Assembly (NCBI RefSeq): GCF_024758705.1
Contig: NZ_CP096971.1
Span: 1,612,001 to 1,676,000 of the forward strand
Direction: 5' to 3'
DNA length: 64,000 nucleotides
DNA from: Sphingomonas sp. SUN019
Lineage (GTDB): Bacteria > Pseudomonadota > Alphaproteobacteria > Sphingomonadales > Sphingomonadaceae
Part shown: positions 1-11,642 of the stretch, piece by piece
How positions within the stretch are numbered: the stretch's first letter is position 1
Layout: every line of letters begins with the position of its first letter
Translations under genes and position numbers: made by a program
The notes under the pieces: generated by a model
Seen by the model: only the letters and a program-made list of their open reading frames with translations
Told to the model about the DNA's origin: nothing
Database searches by the model: none

Positions 1-1
1 A

Positions 2-2317
2 CAGACCCTCACGCTCGAAACCGGCAAGGTCGCCCGTCAGGCCGACGGCGCGGTGATCGCCACGCTCGGCGAGACGGTCGTGCTCTGCGCGGTGACCGCC
101 GCCAAATCGGTGAAGGAAGGCCAGGATTTCTTCCCGCTGACCGTTCACTATCAGGAAAAGTTCTCGTCCTCGGGGCGCATCCCCGGCGGCTTCTTCAAGC
201 GTGAACGCGGCGCGACCGAGAAGGAGACGCTTGTCTCCCGCCTGATCGACCGTCCGCTCCGCCCTTTGTTCCCCGAAGGTTTCTACAACGAGATCAACTG
301 CATCGCGCAGGTGATGTCGTATGATGGAGAGAACGAGCCCGACATCCTCGCGATGATCGCGGCGTCGGCGGCGATGACGCTGTCGGGCGTGCCCTTCATG
401 GGTCCGATCGGCGCGGCGCGCGTAGGCTATATCGACGGCGACTACATCCTGAACCCGACCGACGAGCAGGTCGCAGAGGGCGATCTCGACCTGGTCGTCG
501 CCGCGACGCACGACGCGGTGATGATGGTCGAATCCGAAGCCAAGGAACTGTCGGAAGACGTCATGCTCGGCGCGGTGATGTTCGCGCACAAGGCCTGCCA
601 GAAGCTGATCAACGCGATCATCGAACTGGCTGAGCAGGCCGCCAAGGAGCCGTGGGAACTGAAGACCCAGGACGACAAGGCAGCGGTCAAGGCGACGCTG
701 AAGAAGCTGATCGGGAAGGATCTCGAAAAGGCGTACAAGCTGACCGACAAGCAGGAACGCCAGACCGCGATCAACGACGCCCGCGCCAAGGCGCGCGACG
801 GCATGGCCGACCTGAAGGACAGCGATCCGCAGGCGTATCTCGCCAGCCTGAAACTGGTGAAGAAGCTGGAGGCGGACATCGTCCGCGGCGCGATCCTGAA
901 GACCGGCAAGCGCATCGACGGCCGCACCACGACGCAGATCCGCCCGATCGAATCCGAAGTGCACTTCCTGCCCCGCGCGCACGGCTCGGCGCTGTTCACG
1001 CGCGGCGAGACGCAGACGATCGCGACCACCACGCTCGGCACGCGCGACAGCGAACAGATGATCGATGGTCTGGGCGGTCTGTCCTACCAGCATTTCATGC
1101 TGCACTATAACTTCCCGCCCTATTCGGTCGGCGAAGTCGGCCGCTTCGGCGCGCCGGGGCGTCGCGAAGTCGGCCACGGCAAGCTCGCATGGCGCGCGTT
1201 GCACCCGGTGCTGCCGACGAAGGAGGAGTTCCCGTACACGATCCGCGTGACGTCGGACATCACTGAGAGCAACGGCTCGTCGTCGATGGCGACGGTCTGC
1301 GGCGGTTCGCTGGCGCTGATGGATGCCGGCGTGCCGATCAAGCGCCCCGTATCGGGCATCGCGATGGGCCTGATCCTGGAGGGCAAGGAATTCGCCGTCC
1401 TCAGCGACATCCTGGGTGACGAAGATCACCTCGGCGACATGGACTTCAAGGTCGCGGGCACGTCCGAAGGCATCACCACGATGCAGATGGACATCAAGAT
1501 CGCCGGCATCACCGAAGAGATCATGAAGGTCGCGCTGCACCAGGCGAAGGAAGGCCGCGACCATATCCTGGGCGAAATGGCCAAAGCGCTGTCGTCGACG
1601 CGTACCGAGCTGTCGGCGCACGCGCCGCGGATCGAGACCTTCTCGATCGACAAGTCGAAGATCCGCGAAGTCATCGGCACCGGCGGCAAGGTGATCCGCG
1701 AGATCGTCGCCACCACCGGCGCGAAGGTCGACATCGACGACGAGGGCGTCATCAAGGTGTCGTCGTCCGACAGCGCGCAGATCGAGGCCGCGATCAAGTG
1801 GATCAAGGGCCTCGTCGAGGAAGCGGAAGTCGGCAAGATCTATGACGGCAAGGTCGTCAATCTGGTCGATTTCGGTGCGTTCGTGAACTTCATGGGCGGC
1901 AAGGACGGTCTGGTCCACGTCTCGGAAATCAAGAACGAGCGCGTCGAAAAGGTCTCGGACGCGCTGTCCGAAGGCCAGGAAGTCAAGGTCAAGGTGCTCG
2001 AGATCGATCCGCGCGGAAAGGTTCGCCTGTCGATGCGCGTCGTCGATCAGGAAACCGGCGCAGAGCTGGAAGACACCCGCCCGGCACGCGAACCGCGTGA
2101 GGGTGGCGATCGCGGCCCCCGCGGACCGCGGCGTGACGGCGGCGGTGGTGGTGACCGTGGCCCGCGCAGCGGCGGTGGCGGCGGTGACCGCGGCCCGCGG
2201 CGTGACGGCGGCGGCAACGGCGACCGCGGCCCGCGTCGCGAGCGTTCGGAAGGTGCAAAGGACGACGGCCCCGCGCCCGAGTTCGCGCCCGCGTTCCTGA
2301 CCAACGACCGCGACTAA
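2..2317 (+). CDS. pnp: Polynucleotide phosphorylase (5' end outside window)
   Basis: Phosphorolytic 3'-5' exoribonuclease of mRNA decay, acting in the cytoplasm as a trimer. The reading frame is open from base 2, so the true start lies just upstream; the first residues in view ([18 protein letters not shown]) are the usual PNPase N-terminus. Both RNase PH-like domains are present, followed by a KH domain (GXXG loop IGTGGK near base 1676) and an S1 domain ([12 protein letters not shown], near base 1855). After S1 the protein carries an unusual Gly/Arg-rich tail with repeated GGDRGPR units (about bases 2098-2250). Such tails are expected to be disordered and able to bind RNA or partners; that role is inferred. 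The family assignment is secure. Confidence 0.97.
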   Translation, partial: QTLTLETGKVARQADGAVIATLGETVVLCAVTAAKSVKEGQDFFPLTVHYQEKFSSSGRIPGGFFKRERGATEKETLVSRLIDRPLRPLFPEGFYNEINCIAQVMSYDGENEPDILAMIAASAAMTLSGVPFMGPIGAARVGYIDGDYILNPTDEQVAEGDLDLVVAATHDAVMMVESEAKELSEDVMLGAVMFAHKACQKLINAIIELAEQAAKEPWELKTQDDKAAVKATLKKLIGKDLEKAYKLTDKQERQTAINDARAKARDGMADLKDSDPQAYLASLKLVKKLEADIVRGAILKTGKRIDGRTTTQIRPIESEVHFLPRAHGSALFTRGETQTIATTTLGTRDSEQMIDGLGGLSYQHFMLHYNFPPYSVGEVGRFGAPGRREVGHGKLAWRALHPVLPTKEEFPYTIRVTSDITESNGSSSMATVCGGSLALMDAGVPIKRPVSGIAMGLILEGKEFAVLSDILGDEDHLGDMDFKVAGTSEGITTMQMDIKIAGITEEIMKVALHQAKEGRDHILGEMAKALSSTRTELSAHAPRIETFSIDKSKIREVIGTGGKVIREIVATTGAKVDIDDEGVIKVSSSDSAQIEAAIKWIKGLVEEAEVGKIYDGKVVNLVDFGAFVNFMGGKDGLVHVSEIKNERVEKVSDALSEGQEVKVKVLEIDPRGKVRLSMRVVDQETGAELEDTRPAREPREGGDRGPRGPRRDGGGGGDRGPRSGGGGGDRGPRRDGGGNGDRGPRRERSEGAKDDGPAPEFAPAFLTNDRD

Positions 2318-2343
2318 CACTATCCTTGGGAGGGGATGACGAA

Positions 2344-2373
2344 GGGGCCGGGCGGCAACGCCCGGCCCCTTTT
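2344..2373 (+). terminator. Rho-independent terminator of pnp
   Basis: A perfect 11-bp GC stem (2344-2354 with 2359-2369) closes a GCAA tetraloop and is followed directly by TTTT. It lies 27 bp after the pnp stop codon. Confidence 0.9.
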
Positions 2374-2440
2374 CGTATTGATCGAGATTTGAATCGCTTC
2401 CGTAACGGGACCGATCCGCGGCGCGGCCCGTTGGGGCTAC

Positions 2441-3133
2441 ATGCTGTTACCCGCCAACGATATCGAGCATCCGCTCGCCCAGTCCTTTCGCGCGTTCGTC
2501 GAGGACCGCGCGTTCCCATGCGTTGGCGCGAAATCCGCATTGGGGAATGAGCAGATGCGTTTCGTCGTCGCGCGCGACATCCGTTCGGGCTGGGACGATC
2601 TGCGCATCTATCCGAACCTGCTCGACCTCGCGCAATCGTACCGCGCAACGCCGACGCTGTTCCAGTCGCTGGTGGTGCTGTTCGAGGAAGACCCCGCGCT
2701 GGACGAGCCTGCGTTCGAGGACGTCCTGTGGCAACGCGTCCAGTCGCTCAGCGACAAGGACGACTGGCTCGGCCAGAAACCCGATCCTCGGGTCAGCGCC
2801 GACCCCGATTCGCCGCATTTCTCACTGTCGTTCGGCGGCGAGGCGTTCTTCGTCGTCGGCCTTCATCCGCACGCCAGCCGCCCCGCACGCCGTTTCGAAC
2901 GCCCCGCGCTCGTCTTCAACCTGCACGATCAGTTCGAACAGTTGCGCGCACAGGGACGCTACGAACCCCTGCGCGAGGCGATCGTTGCGCGCGACGTGAA
3001 GCTGGCCGGCGCGGCAAACCCGATGCTTTCGCGCCACGGCAGCACGAGCGAGGCGCGCCAATACAGCGGGCGATTGGTCGGCGACGACTGGCGCTGTCCG
3101 TTCAGCGCGCGCGAGGTCCAGAATGTCGCATAG
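2441..3133 (+). CDS. FPC/CPF motif-containing protein, YqcI/YcgG (GntA-type) family
   Basis: 230-residue protein of the YqcI/YcgG family. The two diagnostic motifs are present: FPC near the N-terminus (residues about 25-27, AFPCVGAKSA) and CPF near the C-terminus (RCPFSAREV). The cyanobacterial relative GntA is a heme-dependent N-hydroxylase acting on a guanidino compound in guanitoxin synthesis, so a heme oxygenase acting on a guanidino or amino substrate is possible. The substrate here is unknown. The 3' end overlaps the next gene, a DUF1989 protein, by 11 bp, so the two are translated together. ATG at 2441 is the first plausible start after the pnp terminator. The family is clear, the reaction is not. 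Confidence 0.8.
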   Translation: MLLPANDIEHPLAQSFRAFVEDRAFPCVGAKSALGNEQMRFVVARDIRSGWDDLRIYPNLLDLAQSYRATPTLFQSLVVLFEEDPALDEPAFEDVLWQRVQSLSDKDDWLGQKPDPRVSADPDSPHFSLSFGGEAFFVVGLHPHASRPARRFERPALVFNLHDQFEQLRAQGRYEPLREAIVARDVKLAGAANPMLSRHGSTSEARQYSGRLVGDDWRCPFSAREVQNVA

Positions 3134-3710
3134 GATCGAACCGCGCTCGGGCGTCGCGTTCGACGTGCCCAAGGGCGCGACGCTGACCGTCATCGACCCC
3201 ACCGGCGAACAGGTCGCCGACCTGCTGGCATTCGCGAAGGACGACGTGCGAGAGGTCATCTCGTCGGGCCGCACGCTTGACTACGCCAACCGCATCTACC
3301 TGACGACCGGCGACAAACTCTATTCGAACCGCAGCCGCGTCCTGCTGGAGATCGAGCGCGACGACGTCGGCCGCCACGATTTCCTGCTGACCCCGTGTTC
3401 GAAGGACACGTTCCGCATCATCTATGGCGACACCGATCCGCACCGCGGCTGCTTCGGCAACCTCGCCGCCGCGCTCGCGCCATACGGCGTGACCGAGGAC
3501 ATGATCCCGGTCGCGTTCAATGTATTCATGAATGTCCCGGTCGACGGCGTGACCGGCCAGCTACGTGTCGATCCCCCGCTCAGCCGCGCCGGCGACCGCG
3601 TCGTGTTTCGCGCGCACGAGGATTTGATCGTCGGCCTGACCGCGTGTTCGGCGCTGCAATCCAACAACGGCAGCTTCAAGCCGATCGATTATGAGGTGAC
3701 GGCCGCGTAG
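3123..3710 (+). CDS. DUF1989 / urea carboxylase-associated family protein
   Basis: 195-residue DUF1989 protein. Recognisable family features are the N-terminal segment GATLTVIDPTGEQVADL, the core CSKDTFRIIYGDTDPHRGCFGN with its two cysteines, and the C-terminal VGLTACSALQSNNGSFKPIDYEV. Some DUF1989 proteins are subunits of carboxyguanidine deiminase, working with guanidine or urea carboxylases; no carboxylase gene is visible here. The start overlaps the upstream FPC/CPF gene by 11 bp, which makes a two-gene operon. Together they suggest turnover of a guanidino or amino compound; this is inference from family context. Confidence 0.8.
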   Translation: MSHRIEPRSGVAFDVPKGATLTVIDPTGEQVADLLAFAKDDVREVISSGRTLDYANRIYLTTGDKLYSNRSRVLLEIERDDVGRHDFLLTPCSKDTFRIIYGDTDPHRGCFGNLAAALAPYGVTEDMIPVAFNVFMNVPVDGVTGQLRVDPPLSRAGDRVVFRAHEDLIVGLTACSALQSNNGSFKPIDYEVTAA

Positions 3711-3718
3711 TCGCTGAC

Positions 3719-3828
3719 CCGCTCATCCCGAGGAGGGGCTTCGCTTGTCGAAGCCCCGTCTCGAAGGACCGTCCGTGTCCTTCGAGACGCCATTTCGACA
3801 AGCTCAATGGCTCCTCAAAATGAGCGGG
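3719..3828. repeat. Palindromic intergenic repeat, family A copy 1
   Basis: Imperfect long inverted repeat. The outer arms are CCGCTCATCCCGAGGAG and CTCCTCAAAATGAGCGGG; inner arms are CTTGTCGAAG-like and CGTCTCGAAGGA / TCCTTCGAGACG. Related copies lie at 28010-28146 and 39497-39610. It fills most of the gap between the DUF1989 gene and the convergent aldolase gene. Non-coding REP- or MITE-like element. Confidence 0.75.
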
Positions 3829-3900
3829 AGCAAGTGACGCGAACATCATCCTGTCCACTACCTAAACTATTTGCCCCCAGTCTATCGAACGGCACATACC

Positions 3901-4674
3901 TCAATCTCGGAACCCCGGATCGATCCGGTCCAGCTTCCGCAACAATGCAGGCCAGGCCAGCCGTTCCGCCAGCATCCCCATGCCCTCGGGATTGCTCTGT
4001 CCGGCGACCTTATGTTCCACGCCCTGCGGCGGATTGTTCAGATTCTCGCGCCCCGCCGACAGCATCAGCACCTGCGCCTCGCACGCGCGTTCCAGGAAAT
4101 ACAGCCGTAGGAAACACGACGCGACGCTGTCGCCGACCGCCAGCGTGCCGTGGTTGCGCAAGATCATAACGGTCTTAGTCCCGATATCCTGCACCAACCG
4201 CTCGCGCTCCTCCAGGTCGGTCGCGATGCCCTCATAGTCGTGATACGCCACGTCGTGCCCCGCGATCATCGCGGTCTGCGTATGCGGCAGAAGGCCGAAC
4301 TCCATCGCGGACACCGCCTGGCCATGCGGCGTGTGGAGATGCATCACCGCGGCCGCATCCTCGCGCGCCATATGCAGCGCGGAGTGGATCGTGAAGCCCG
4401 CGGGGTTCACCGGGTGGTCGGTGTGCCCCACCGGCTGTCCCTCGACGTCGATCTTCACCAGCGACGATGCGGTGATCTCCTCGAACATCATGTCGTAGGG
4501 GTTGATCAGGAAATAATGTTCCGGCCCCGGCACCCGCGCCGACAGATGTGTGAAGATCAGGTCGTCCCAGCCGTATAGCGCGACCAGCCGGTACGCCGCC
4601 GCCAGATCGACCCGCGCCTCCCATTCGCCGGGGACGTAGGTGGGTGTCATCTCGACCGATGCCAGCGTGGCCAT
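3901..4674 (-). CDS. Class II aldolase/adducin family protein
   Basis: 257-residue zinc-dependent class II aldolase-fold protein. Visible features are the N-terminal DDLIFTHLSARVPG segment, the paired metal histidines in HLHTPHG, and a third histidine in LRNHGTLAVGD. The family includes fuculose-phosphate and ribulose-phosphate aldolases/epimerases and decarboxylase-like members. The sequence alone does not give the substrate, and no sugar kinase is adjacent. The frame is open upstream to 4992, but the start is placed at ATG 4674 because GGAGAG lies 4 bp before it and the family homology begins there; the extension would overlap the divergent gene at 4876. Divergently transcribed from the acyl-CoA dehydrogenase gene across about 200 bp. 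Confidence 0.85.
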   Translation of the reverse strand: MATLASVEMTPTYVPGEWEARVDLAAAYRLVALYGWDDLIFTHLSARVPGPEHYFLINPYDMMFEEITASSLVKIDVEGQPVGHTDHPVNPAGFTIHSALHMAREDAAAVMHLHTPHGQAVSAMEFGLLPHTQTAMIAGHDVAYHDYEGIATDLEERERLVQDIGTKTVMILRNHGTLAVGDSVASCFLRLYFLERACEAQVLMLSAGRENLNNPPQGVEHKVAGQSNPEGMGMLAERLAWPALLRKLDRIDPGFRD

Positions 4675-4875
4675 GTCCGCTCTCCATGTCTGATTTGCCG
4701 GGCAGGATACCGGACGGGACGAGGCCGAACAAGCTACGGCCGATACCCCGCGGCTCATCGTGCGATGCGCCGGAGCAAGACGGTCTTGTAAGCAGCCGCC
4801 ACCCGGCCGACTGGCGGGTTGCCAGCGGGCGCGCTGTTGCAATAGCCCCGTGAAAGAGCGCCGGAGAGAAAGCGA

Positions 4876-6483
4876 ATGGAGAATGTGCGGGACGCTGTTC
4901 GAGAAGCGGCGGGCTATGCCGACGCCGCGCTGGAATCGCTGCGGACACGGCTCGCTACGTCCAGCCTCGATGCCGAGCAGCATGTCGCACACGGCTATGC
5001 CTGGGTGGCGACCGCCGCCGCCGCGCTGGAATCACTCGCGACGTGGCATGAAACCCTAACGATCGCGCGCGAAGCGCACGAGGTCGAGGATCTGATCGTG
5101 CGCATCGCGCTCGGCGAGACGCTCGCCCAGTTCATCGGCGGCGTACCGATGGGACAGAATGAATTCTTCCGCCCGCTCGCTCTGAACCTGGAGGATCGCG
5201 CGCGCGAACTGGCGGCGCACCCCGCCGTCCGATCGTTCCTCGTCGATGGCAACACCGCCCGGACCAGGGGGCGGCTGGTGGCGCTCCTGCGCGACGGCGT
5301 ATCCGCTTCCGATCGCCTGGGCGACGACATGCTCGACGCGATCCGCGACCAATATCGCCGTTTCACCGACGAGCGGATCGTTCCGCGGGCGCATGACTGG
5401 CATCTTGCGAATACTCTCCTTCCGGACGATCTGGTCCAGGCGATGGCCGATATGGGCACGTTCGGCATCTGCATCCCGGAGGAGTTCGGTGGGCTTGGCC
5501 TCGGCAAGCTCGTGATGTGCGTCGCTACGGAGGAATTGTCGCGCGGCTGGATCGGCGCCGGTTCGCTTGGCACCCGTTCGGAGATCGCCGGCGAGTTGAT
5601 CATGCTGGGAGGCACGCCCGAACAAAAGGCGTATTGGCTGCCGCGCATCGCCAGCGGGGAAACACTGCCGACCGCCGTCTTCACCGAGCCCGACACCGGA
5701 TCGGACATCGCCAGCCTTTCGACCCGCGCGACGCGGACCGAACACGGCTGGCGGATCGACGGCGCGAAGACCTGGATCACGCACGCCGCCCGCGCCGACC
5801 TGATGACGCTGATGGCGCGCACGCTGCCGGACACGGGCTATGCCGGCCTCTCGATGCTGCTGGTCCCGAAACGGCGTGGCGGCGAGTCCGATCCATTCCC
5901 CGACCAGGGCCTGACCGGCAGCGAGATCGAGGTGCTGGGCTATCGCGGGATGCGCGAATATGCGCTCCAGTTCGACGATTTCGCGGCCCCCAGCGACGCC
6001 CTATTGGGTGGACACGAGGGAGCGGGTTTCAAGCAGTTGATGCAGACCTTCGAAGGCGCGCGTATCCAGACCGCGGCGCGCGCGGTGGGCGTGGGCCGTC
6101 GCGCGTTCGACCTCGCGTTTCGCTACGCCAGCGACCGCACGCAGTTCGGCCGGCCGATCATCGAATTCCCGCGCGTGTCGGACAAGCTCGCGATGATGCT
6201 GGTCGATACCGTGATGGCGCGCGAACTGACCTACGCCGCGGCCCGCACCAAGGATCGCGGCAAGCGGTGCGACGTCGAGGCCGGGATGGCGAAACTGCTC
6301 GGCGCGCGCACGGCGTGGTCGAATGCCGATGCCGCGCTCCAGATCCACGGCGGTAACGGCTATGCGCTGGAATATGAGATCAGCCGCATCCTGTGCGACG
6401 CCCGGATCCTCAACATCTTCGAAGGTGCAGCGGAAATCCAGGCGCAGGTGATCGCGCGGGGCAGGCTTCAGCGCCGCAACTGA
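4876..6483 (+). CDS. mcd: Acyl-CoA dehydrogenase with N-terminal extension, (2S)-methylsuccinyl-CoA dehydrogenase-like
   Basis: 535-residue FAD-dependent acyl-CoA dehydrogenase. The catalytic part (from about residue 150) has FTEPDTGSDIASL, the DRTQFGRPIIEFPRV helix and the flavin-binding LQIHGGNGYALEYEISR segment, ending in ILNIFEGAAEIQAQVI. About 150 extra residues of helical sequence precede it. This extended architecture, and segments such as GSLGTRSEIAGELI and EVLGYRGMREY, match methylsuccinyl-CoA dehydrogenase of the ethylmalonyl-CoA pathway, which oxidises methylsuccinyl-CoA to mesaconyl-CoA. GGAGAG lies 6 bp before the ATG. The other pathway genes (crotonyl-CoA carboxylase/reductase, ethylmalonyl-CoA mutase) are not in the window, so another branched acyl-CoA substrate remains possible. 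Confidence 0.75.
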   Translation: MENVRDAVREAAGYADAALESLRTRLATSSLDAEQHVAHGYAWVATAAAALESLATWHETLTIAREAHEVEDLIVRIALGETLAQFIGGVPMGQNEFFRPLALNLEDRARELAAHPAVRSFLVDGNTARTRGRLVALLRDGVSASDRLGDDMLDAIRDQYRRFTDERIVPRAHDWHLANTLLPDDLVQAMADMGTFGICIPEEFGGLGLGKLVMCVATEELSRGWIGAGSLGTRSEIAGELIMLGGTPEQKAYWLPRIASGETLPTAVFTEPDTGSDIASLSTRATRTEHGWRIDGAKTWITHAARADLMTLMARTLPDTGYAGLSMLLVPKRRGGESDPFPDQGLTGSEIEVLGYRGMREYALQFDDFAAPSDALLGGHEGAGFKQLMQTFEGARIQTAARAVGVGRRAFDLAFRYASDRTQFGRPIIEFPRVSDKLAMMLVDTVMARELTYAAARTKDRGKRCDVEAGMAKLLGARTAWSNADAALQIHGGNGYALEYEISRILCDARILNIFEGAAEIQAQVIARGRLQRRN

Positions 6484-6541
6484 CGCGTGAACGGTCCGAC
6501 GTGCTGAAACGGACCGTCATCCTCCGCGCGCGATCCCCGCG

Positions 6542-8839
6542 TTACAACCCCGCCTTCAACGTCACGAACACCTGCCGCGGCGCGCCGATCAGCAACGTCT
6601 GGTTGTCGCCCGAATTGCCGAAGCCGTTCGACCCGATCGTCGCGACGTAATCCTTGTCCAGCAGGTTCGTGCCGTTGACCTGCAGCTCGACCTTCCGATC
6701 CCCCGCGACCGTCAGGCGAACCCCGGCGGAAGCGTCGAACAGGACGCGCCCCGGCACCGACCGGTCGTTGCTGTAGGTGAAAAACCGGCGGCTCATGTAA
6801 TTCCCGCCGACCCGGCCGAAGAACAGGTCGCTGTCATAGGTGATCTCACCCGACGCGATGTGCTTCGGCGCATCGACCACCGTCTTGTCGCGAATCGAGA
6901 CGCCGCCGAACAGGCTGCCGTCCGCGTTCAGGATGTCGTCGCGATATTTCGAATCATTGTACGCATAGGAACCGAACGCGCCGAACCCGCCCGGCAGGCG
7001 CACCTGCCCGGTCGCCTCCACACCGTACGATCGCACCCCGCCGACGTTGCGCAGGATCGCGGGGTTCCCGACGATCCCCGCGCCGTTCGCAAAGCCCAGC
7101 AGCCGGTTGCGGAAGTCGACGTAGTAACCCGCCAGCGATCCGGTGAAGATGCCGCGCCGCAGCCGCCCGCCCAGTTCATACGTATCCGACTGTTCGGGCT
7201 TCAAATCGCCCAACTGGTTGAACCCGATCTGCGTCGTCGCGAACGGCCCGCCGGTTGCGGACGCGGTGAACGCACGCGTCACCTGGCTGAACCCGCCGAA
7301 CAGTTCCGCGCCATCGGTCACGCGGAACGTGAAGCCCGCGCGCGGCTGGAACCAGTCGGTCGTCTTGATCTTGCCCGACGCCAGGCTGCCCGCGGTCAGC
7401 GGCGTCGCGGTCGCGCGGACATCATACCCTTTCCACCCCAGGTCGATCGTCAGGTCGCCGAAGGTGAGCTTGTCCGACACGTGATATTGTAACGTGTCGG
7501 TCTGATAGCGATAATCCCATTGCGTGAAGAACGGCATGGTCGGAAAATCGAGCGCATCGCGCGTCGGCGTCGTCCGGCTGTCCAGTCCGTAGAAGCGCCG
7601 CGCCTGGCGAAAATCGTTGCGTTCGTACCACGCGCCGACGGTCACGTCGCCGAACGCGCCGAGATCGCTGCCGACATCGCCGAACACGCCCTTGCGGTGG
7701 ATGTCGTATTCGGTCGTGCGGACCGAGATCGGCACACCCGACGGCGACGGTACATAAGGCGTGAACCAGATGCCGCGACCATGATTGTCGTGGTAGTAAC
7801 CGCGCAAGGACGCGTGGACCTTCGACTCCTTTTCGGTCTGCACCCCGACCGACGCGAGATAGTCCGTCCGCAACCCCGCCGCATCGTAATAGGCGTCATC
7901 GGCGTTGGCGAACGGCGCAGGATAGGTCGTGCCCGCCGCCGGATTCAGCTTCGCCGCGCCGGTGTAGCCGGTATTCGCGCCGACATCGGCGACCAGCACG
8001 GCCTTCTGGAAATCGTCGGTGATATTGTCCCAGCGATAGCCAAGCCGCCGGATCATGTCCTGCGACATGTCTTGATAATCCTGTTCGCGCCGGTCCGAAA
8101 AATTGAACGTCGCGTCGAACCGCAACGCGCCGACCGGCGCGACCGCCTTCACATTCACCTGATGCTGGCGCTGCGACCCGAACCCCTTCCACTTGTCGGT
8201 ATCGAGATAACCGTAGGAGAAATACGCGCTCGGGCCACCCGCCCCCAGTTCACCGGTGTCGAAGCGTCCGAACGCGCGCACCGTCTCGTCGCTGCCATAC
8301 GTCCCGTTGACGGTGAGCGCGGCGACCGGCTTCGGGTCGGAGGAGAAGAATTCGATCGTCCCGCCCAGATTGTTCGTCGCCTGCGTCCCGATCGCGCCCG
8401 ACCCCTGCGACACCGCGACACGCCCGATATTCTCCGAACTGATCGCGCGGCTGACGTGCAGTCCGTTGGTGTTGCCATACGATCCGTCGCCCAGCGGAAT
8501 GCCGTCCAGCGTGAAACCCAATTGATTCTGGTTGAAGCCGCGGATCGATACGCGCTGCGACCATTCATACGCACCGAACGCGTCGGCCGACTGGAAATTG
8601 ACACCGGGCAGTTTCTGGATCGCCTTCAGCGCGCTGGTCCCGGGGACCAGCAGCTCGAAATCCTGCACGCCAAGCTGCTGCACCTGTCGCGTCTGCCCTT
8701 CGCCGATCACGACGATATCCTCGGGCACCGCGGGCTCGGACTCGGCCGTGGGCGCAGGCGCATCCGGCGCGGCCATCGCGGTCAGCGGGAATGCGCAGGC
8801 CGTGGACAGGAGCAAGGCGGCGATCGAAAGGCGCTTCAT
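6542..8839 (-). CDS. TonB-dependent outer membrane receptor
   Basis: 765-residue outer membrane receptor importing a ligand with energy from TonB-ExbBD. It has a signal peptide (MKRLSIAALLL through AMAA), a TonB box-like PEDIVVIGEGQT, a plug domain with LVPGTSALKAIQKLPGVNFQ and RVSIRGFNQNQLGFTLDGIPLG, and a 22-strand-type barrel ending in TNLLDKDYVATIG and QVFVTLKAGL. The C-terminal residue is Leu rather than the usual aromatic. The ligand is unknown; an iron or other metal chelate is possible. It is convergent with the acyl-CoA dehydrogenase gene and divergent from clpB, with no partner transporter beside it. Confidence 0.9.
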   Translation of the reverse strand: MKRLSIAALLLSTACAFPLTAMAAPDAPAPTAESEPAVPEDIVVIGEGQTRQVQQLGVQDFELLVPGTSALKAIQKLPGVNFQSADAFGAYEWSQRVSIRGFNQNQLGFTLDGIPLGDGSYGNTNGLHVSRAISSENIGRVAVSQGSGAIGTQATNNLGGTIEFFSSDPKPVAALTVNGTYGSDETVRAFGRFDTGELGAGGPSAYFSYGYLDTDKWKGFGSQRQHQVNVKAVAPVGALRFDATFNFSDRREQDYQDMSQDMIRRLGYRWDNITDDFQKAVLVADVGANTGYTGAAKLNPAAGTTYPAPFANADDAYYDAAGLRTDYLASVGVQTEKESKVHASLRGYYHDNHGRGIWFTPYVPSPSGVPISVRTTEYDIHRKGVFGDVGSDLGAFGDVTVGAWYERNDFRQARRFYGLDSRTTPTRDALDFPTMPFFTQWDYRYQTDTLQYHVSDKLTFGDLTIDLGWKGYDVRATATPLTAGSLASGKIKTTDWFQPRAGFTFRVTDGAELFGGFSQVTRAFTASATGGPFATTQIGFNQLGDLKPEQSDTYELGGRLRRGIFTGSLAGYYVDFRNRLLGFANGAGIVGNPAILRNVGGVRSYGVEATGQVRLPGGFGAFGSYAYNDSKYRDDILNADGSLFGGVSIRDKTVVDAPKHIASGEITYDSDLFFGRVGGNYMSRRFFTYSNDRSVPGRVLFDASAGVRLTVAGDRKVELQVNGTNLLDKDYVATIGSNGFGNSGDNQTLLIGAPRQVFVTLKAGL

Positions 8840-8974
8840 CGGATTATCCCCTGCCGGGCGATCGCAGCGATCCCCGCTGCCGCCGCGCTAGGCCGGGATT
8901 GTTTCAAACCGTGTCTGTTTCGATGACGGAGCGACGACTCGGTGGTGACGAACGAAAGACAGCGTACCCGGCCC

Positions 8975-9002
8975 CTTGTGTTGCCGAAATACAACACCAT
9001 CT
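8975..9002 (+). promoter_or_regulatory. Putative sigma-32 (RpoH) heat-shock promoter of clpB
   Basis: CTTGTGT, 13 bp, then CACCATCT. This matches the RpoH consensus CTTGAAA-N13-CCCCATNT at the key CTTG and CCAT positions with correct spacing. It ends 29 bp before the clpB ATG. The fit with a known heat-shock gene is strong, but transcription is not shown. Confidence 0.6.
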
Positions 9003-9031
9003 GATCGCGCAAGGACGTACAAGGACCATCC

Positions 9032-11611
<2,580 letters not shown>

Positions 11612-11614
11612 CCC

Positions 11615-11642
11615 GCGCGCCGGATCACCCGGTCCGGCGCGC
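11615..11642. terminator. Hairpin between convergent clpB and the 11625-12173 gene
   Basis: A perfect 10-bp stem (GCGCGCCGGA with TCCGGCGCGC) and 8-base loop start 3 bp after the clpB stop. The opposite-strand gene's stop codon (11625-11627) sits in the loop. There is no T-tract on either strand, so a terminator role is plausible but not certain. Confidence 0.4.

Noticed and set aside
2098..2250. Short tandem repeats in the pnp 3' end considered as a CRISPR or satellite array
   Set aside because: The repeats are in frame and encode a Gly/Arg tail; unit lengths vary and there are no unique spacers.
4675..4992. N-terminal extension of the class II aldolase
   Set aside because: It would overlap the divergent acyl-CoA dehydrogenase gene, lacks homology, and ATG 4674 has a good ribosome site.
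6491..6517. Hairpin after the acyl-CoA dehydrogenase gene as a terminator
   Set aside because: Only a 7-bp stem with a 13-base loop and no T-tract on either strand.
7520..8926. 468-residue frame opposite the first TonB receptor
   Set aside because: Arg-rich antisense shadow with no recognisable motif or ribosome site.
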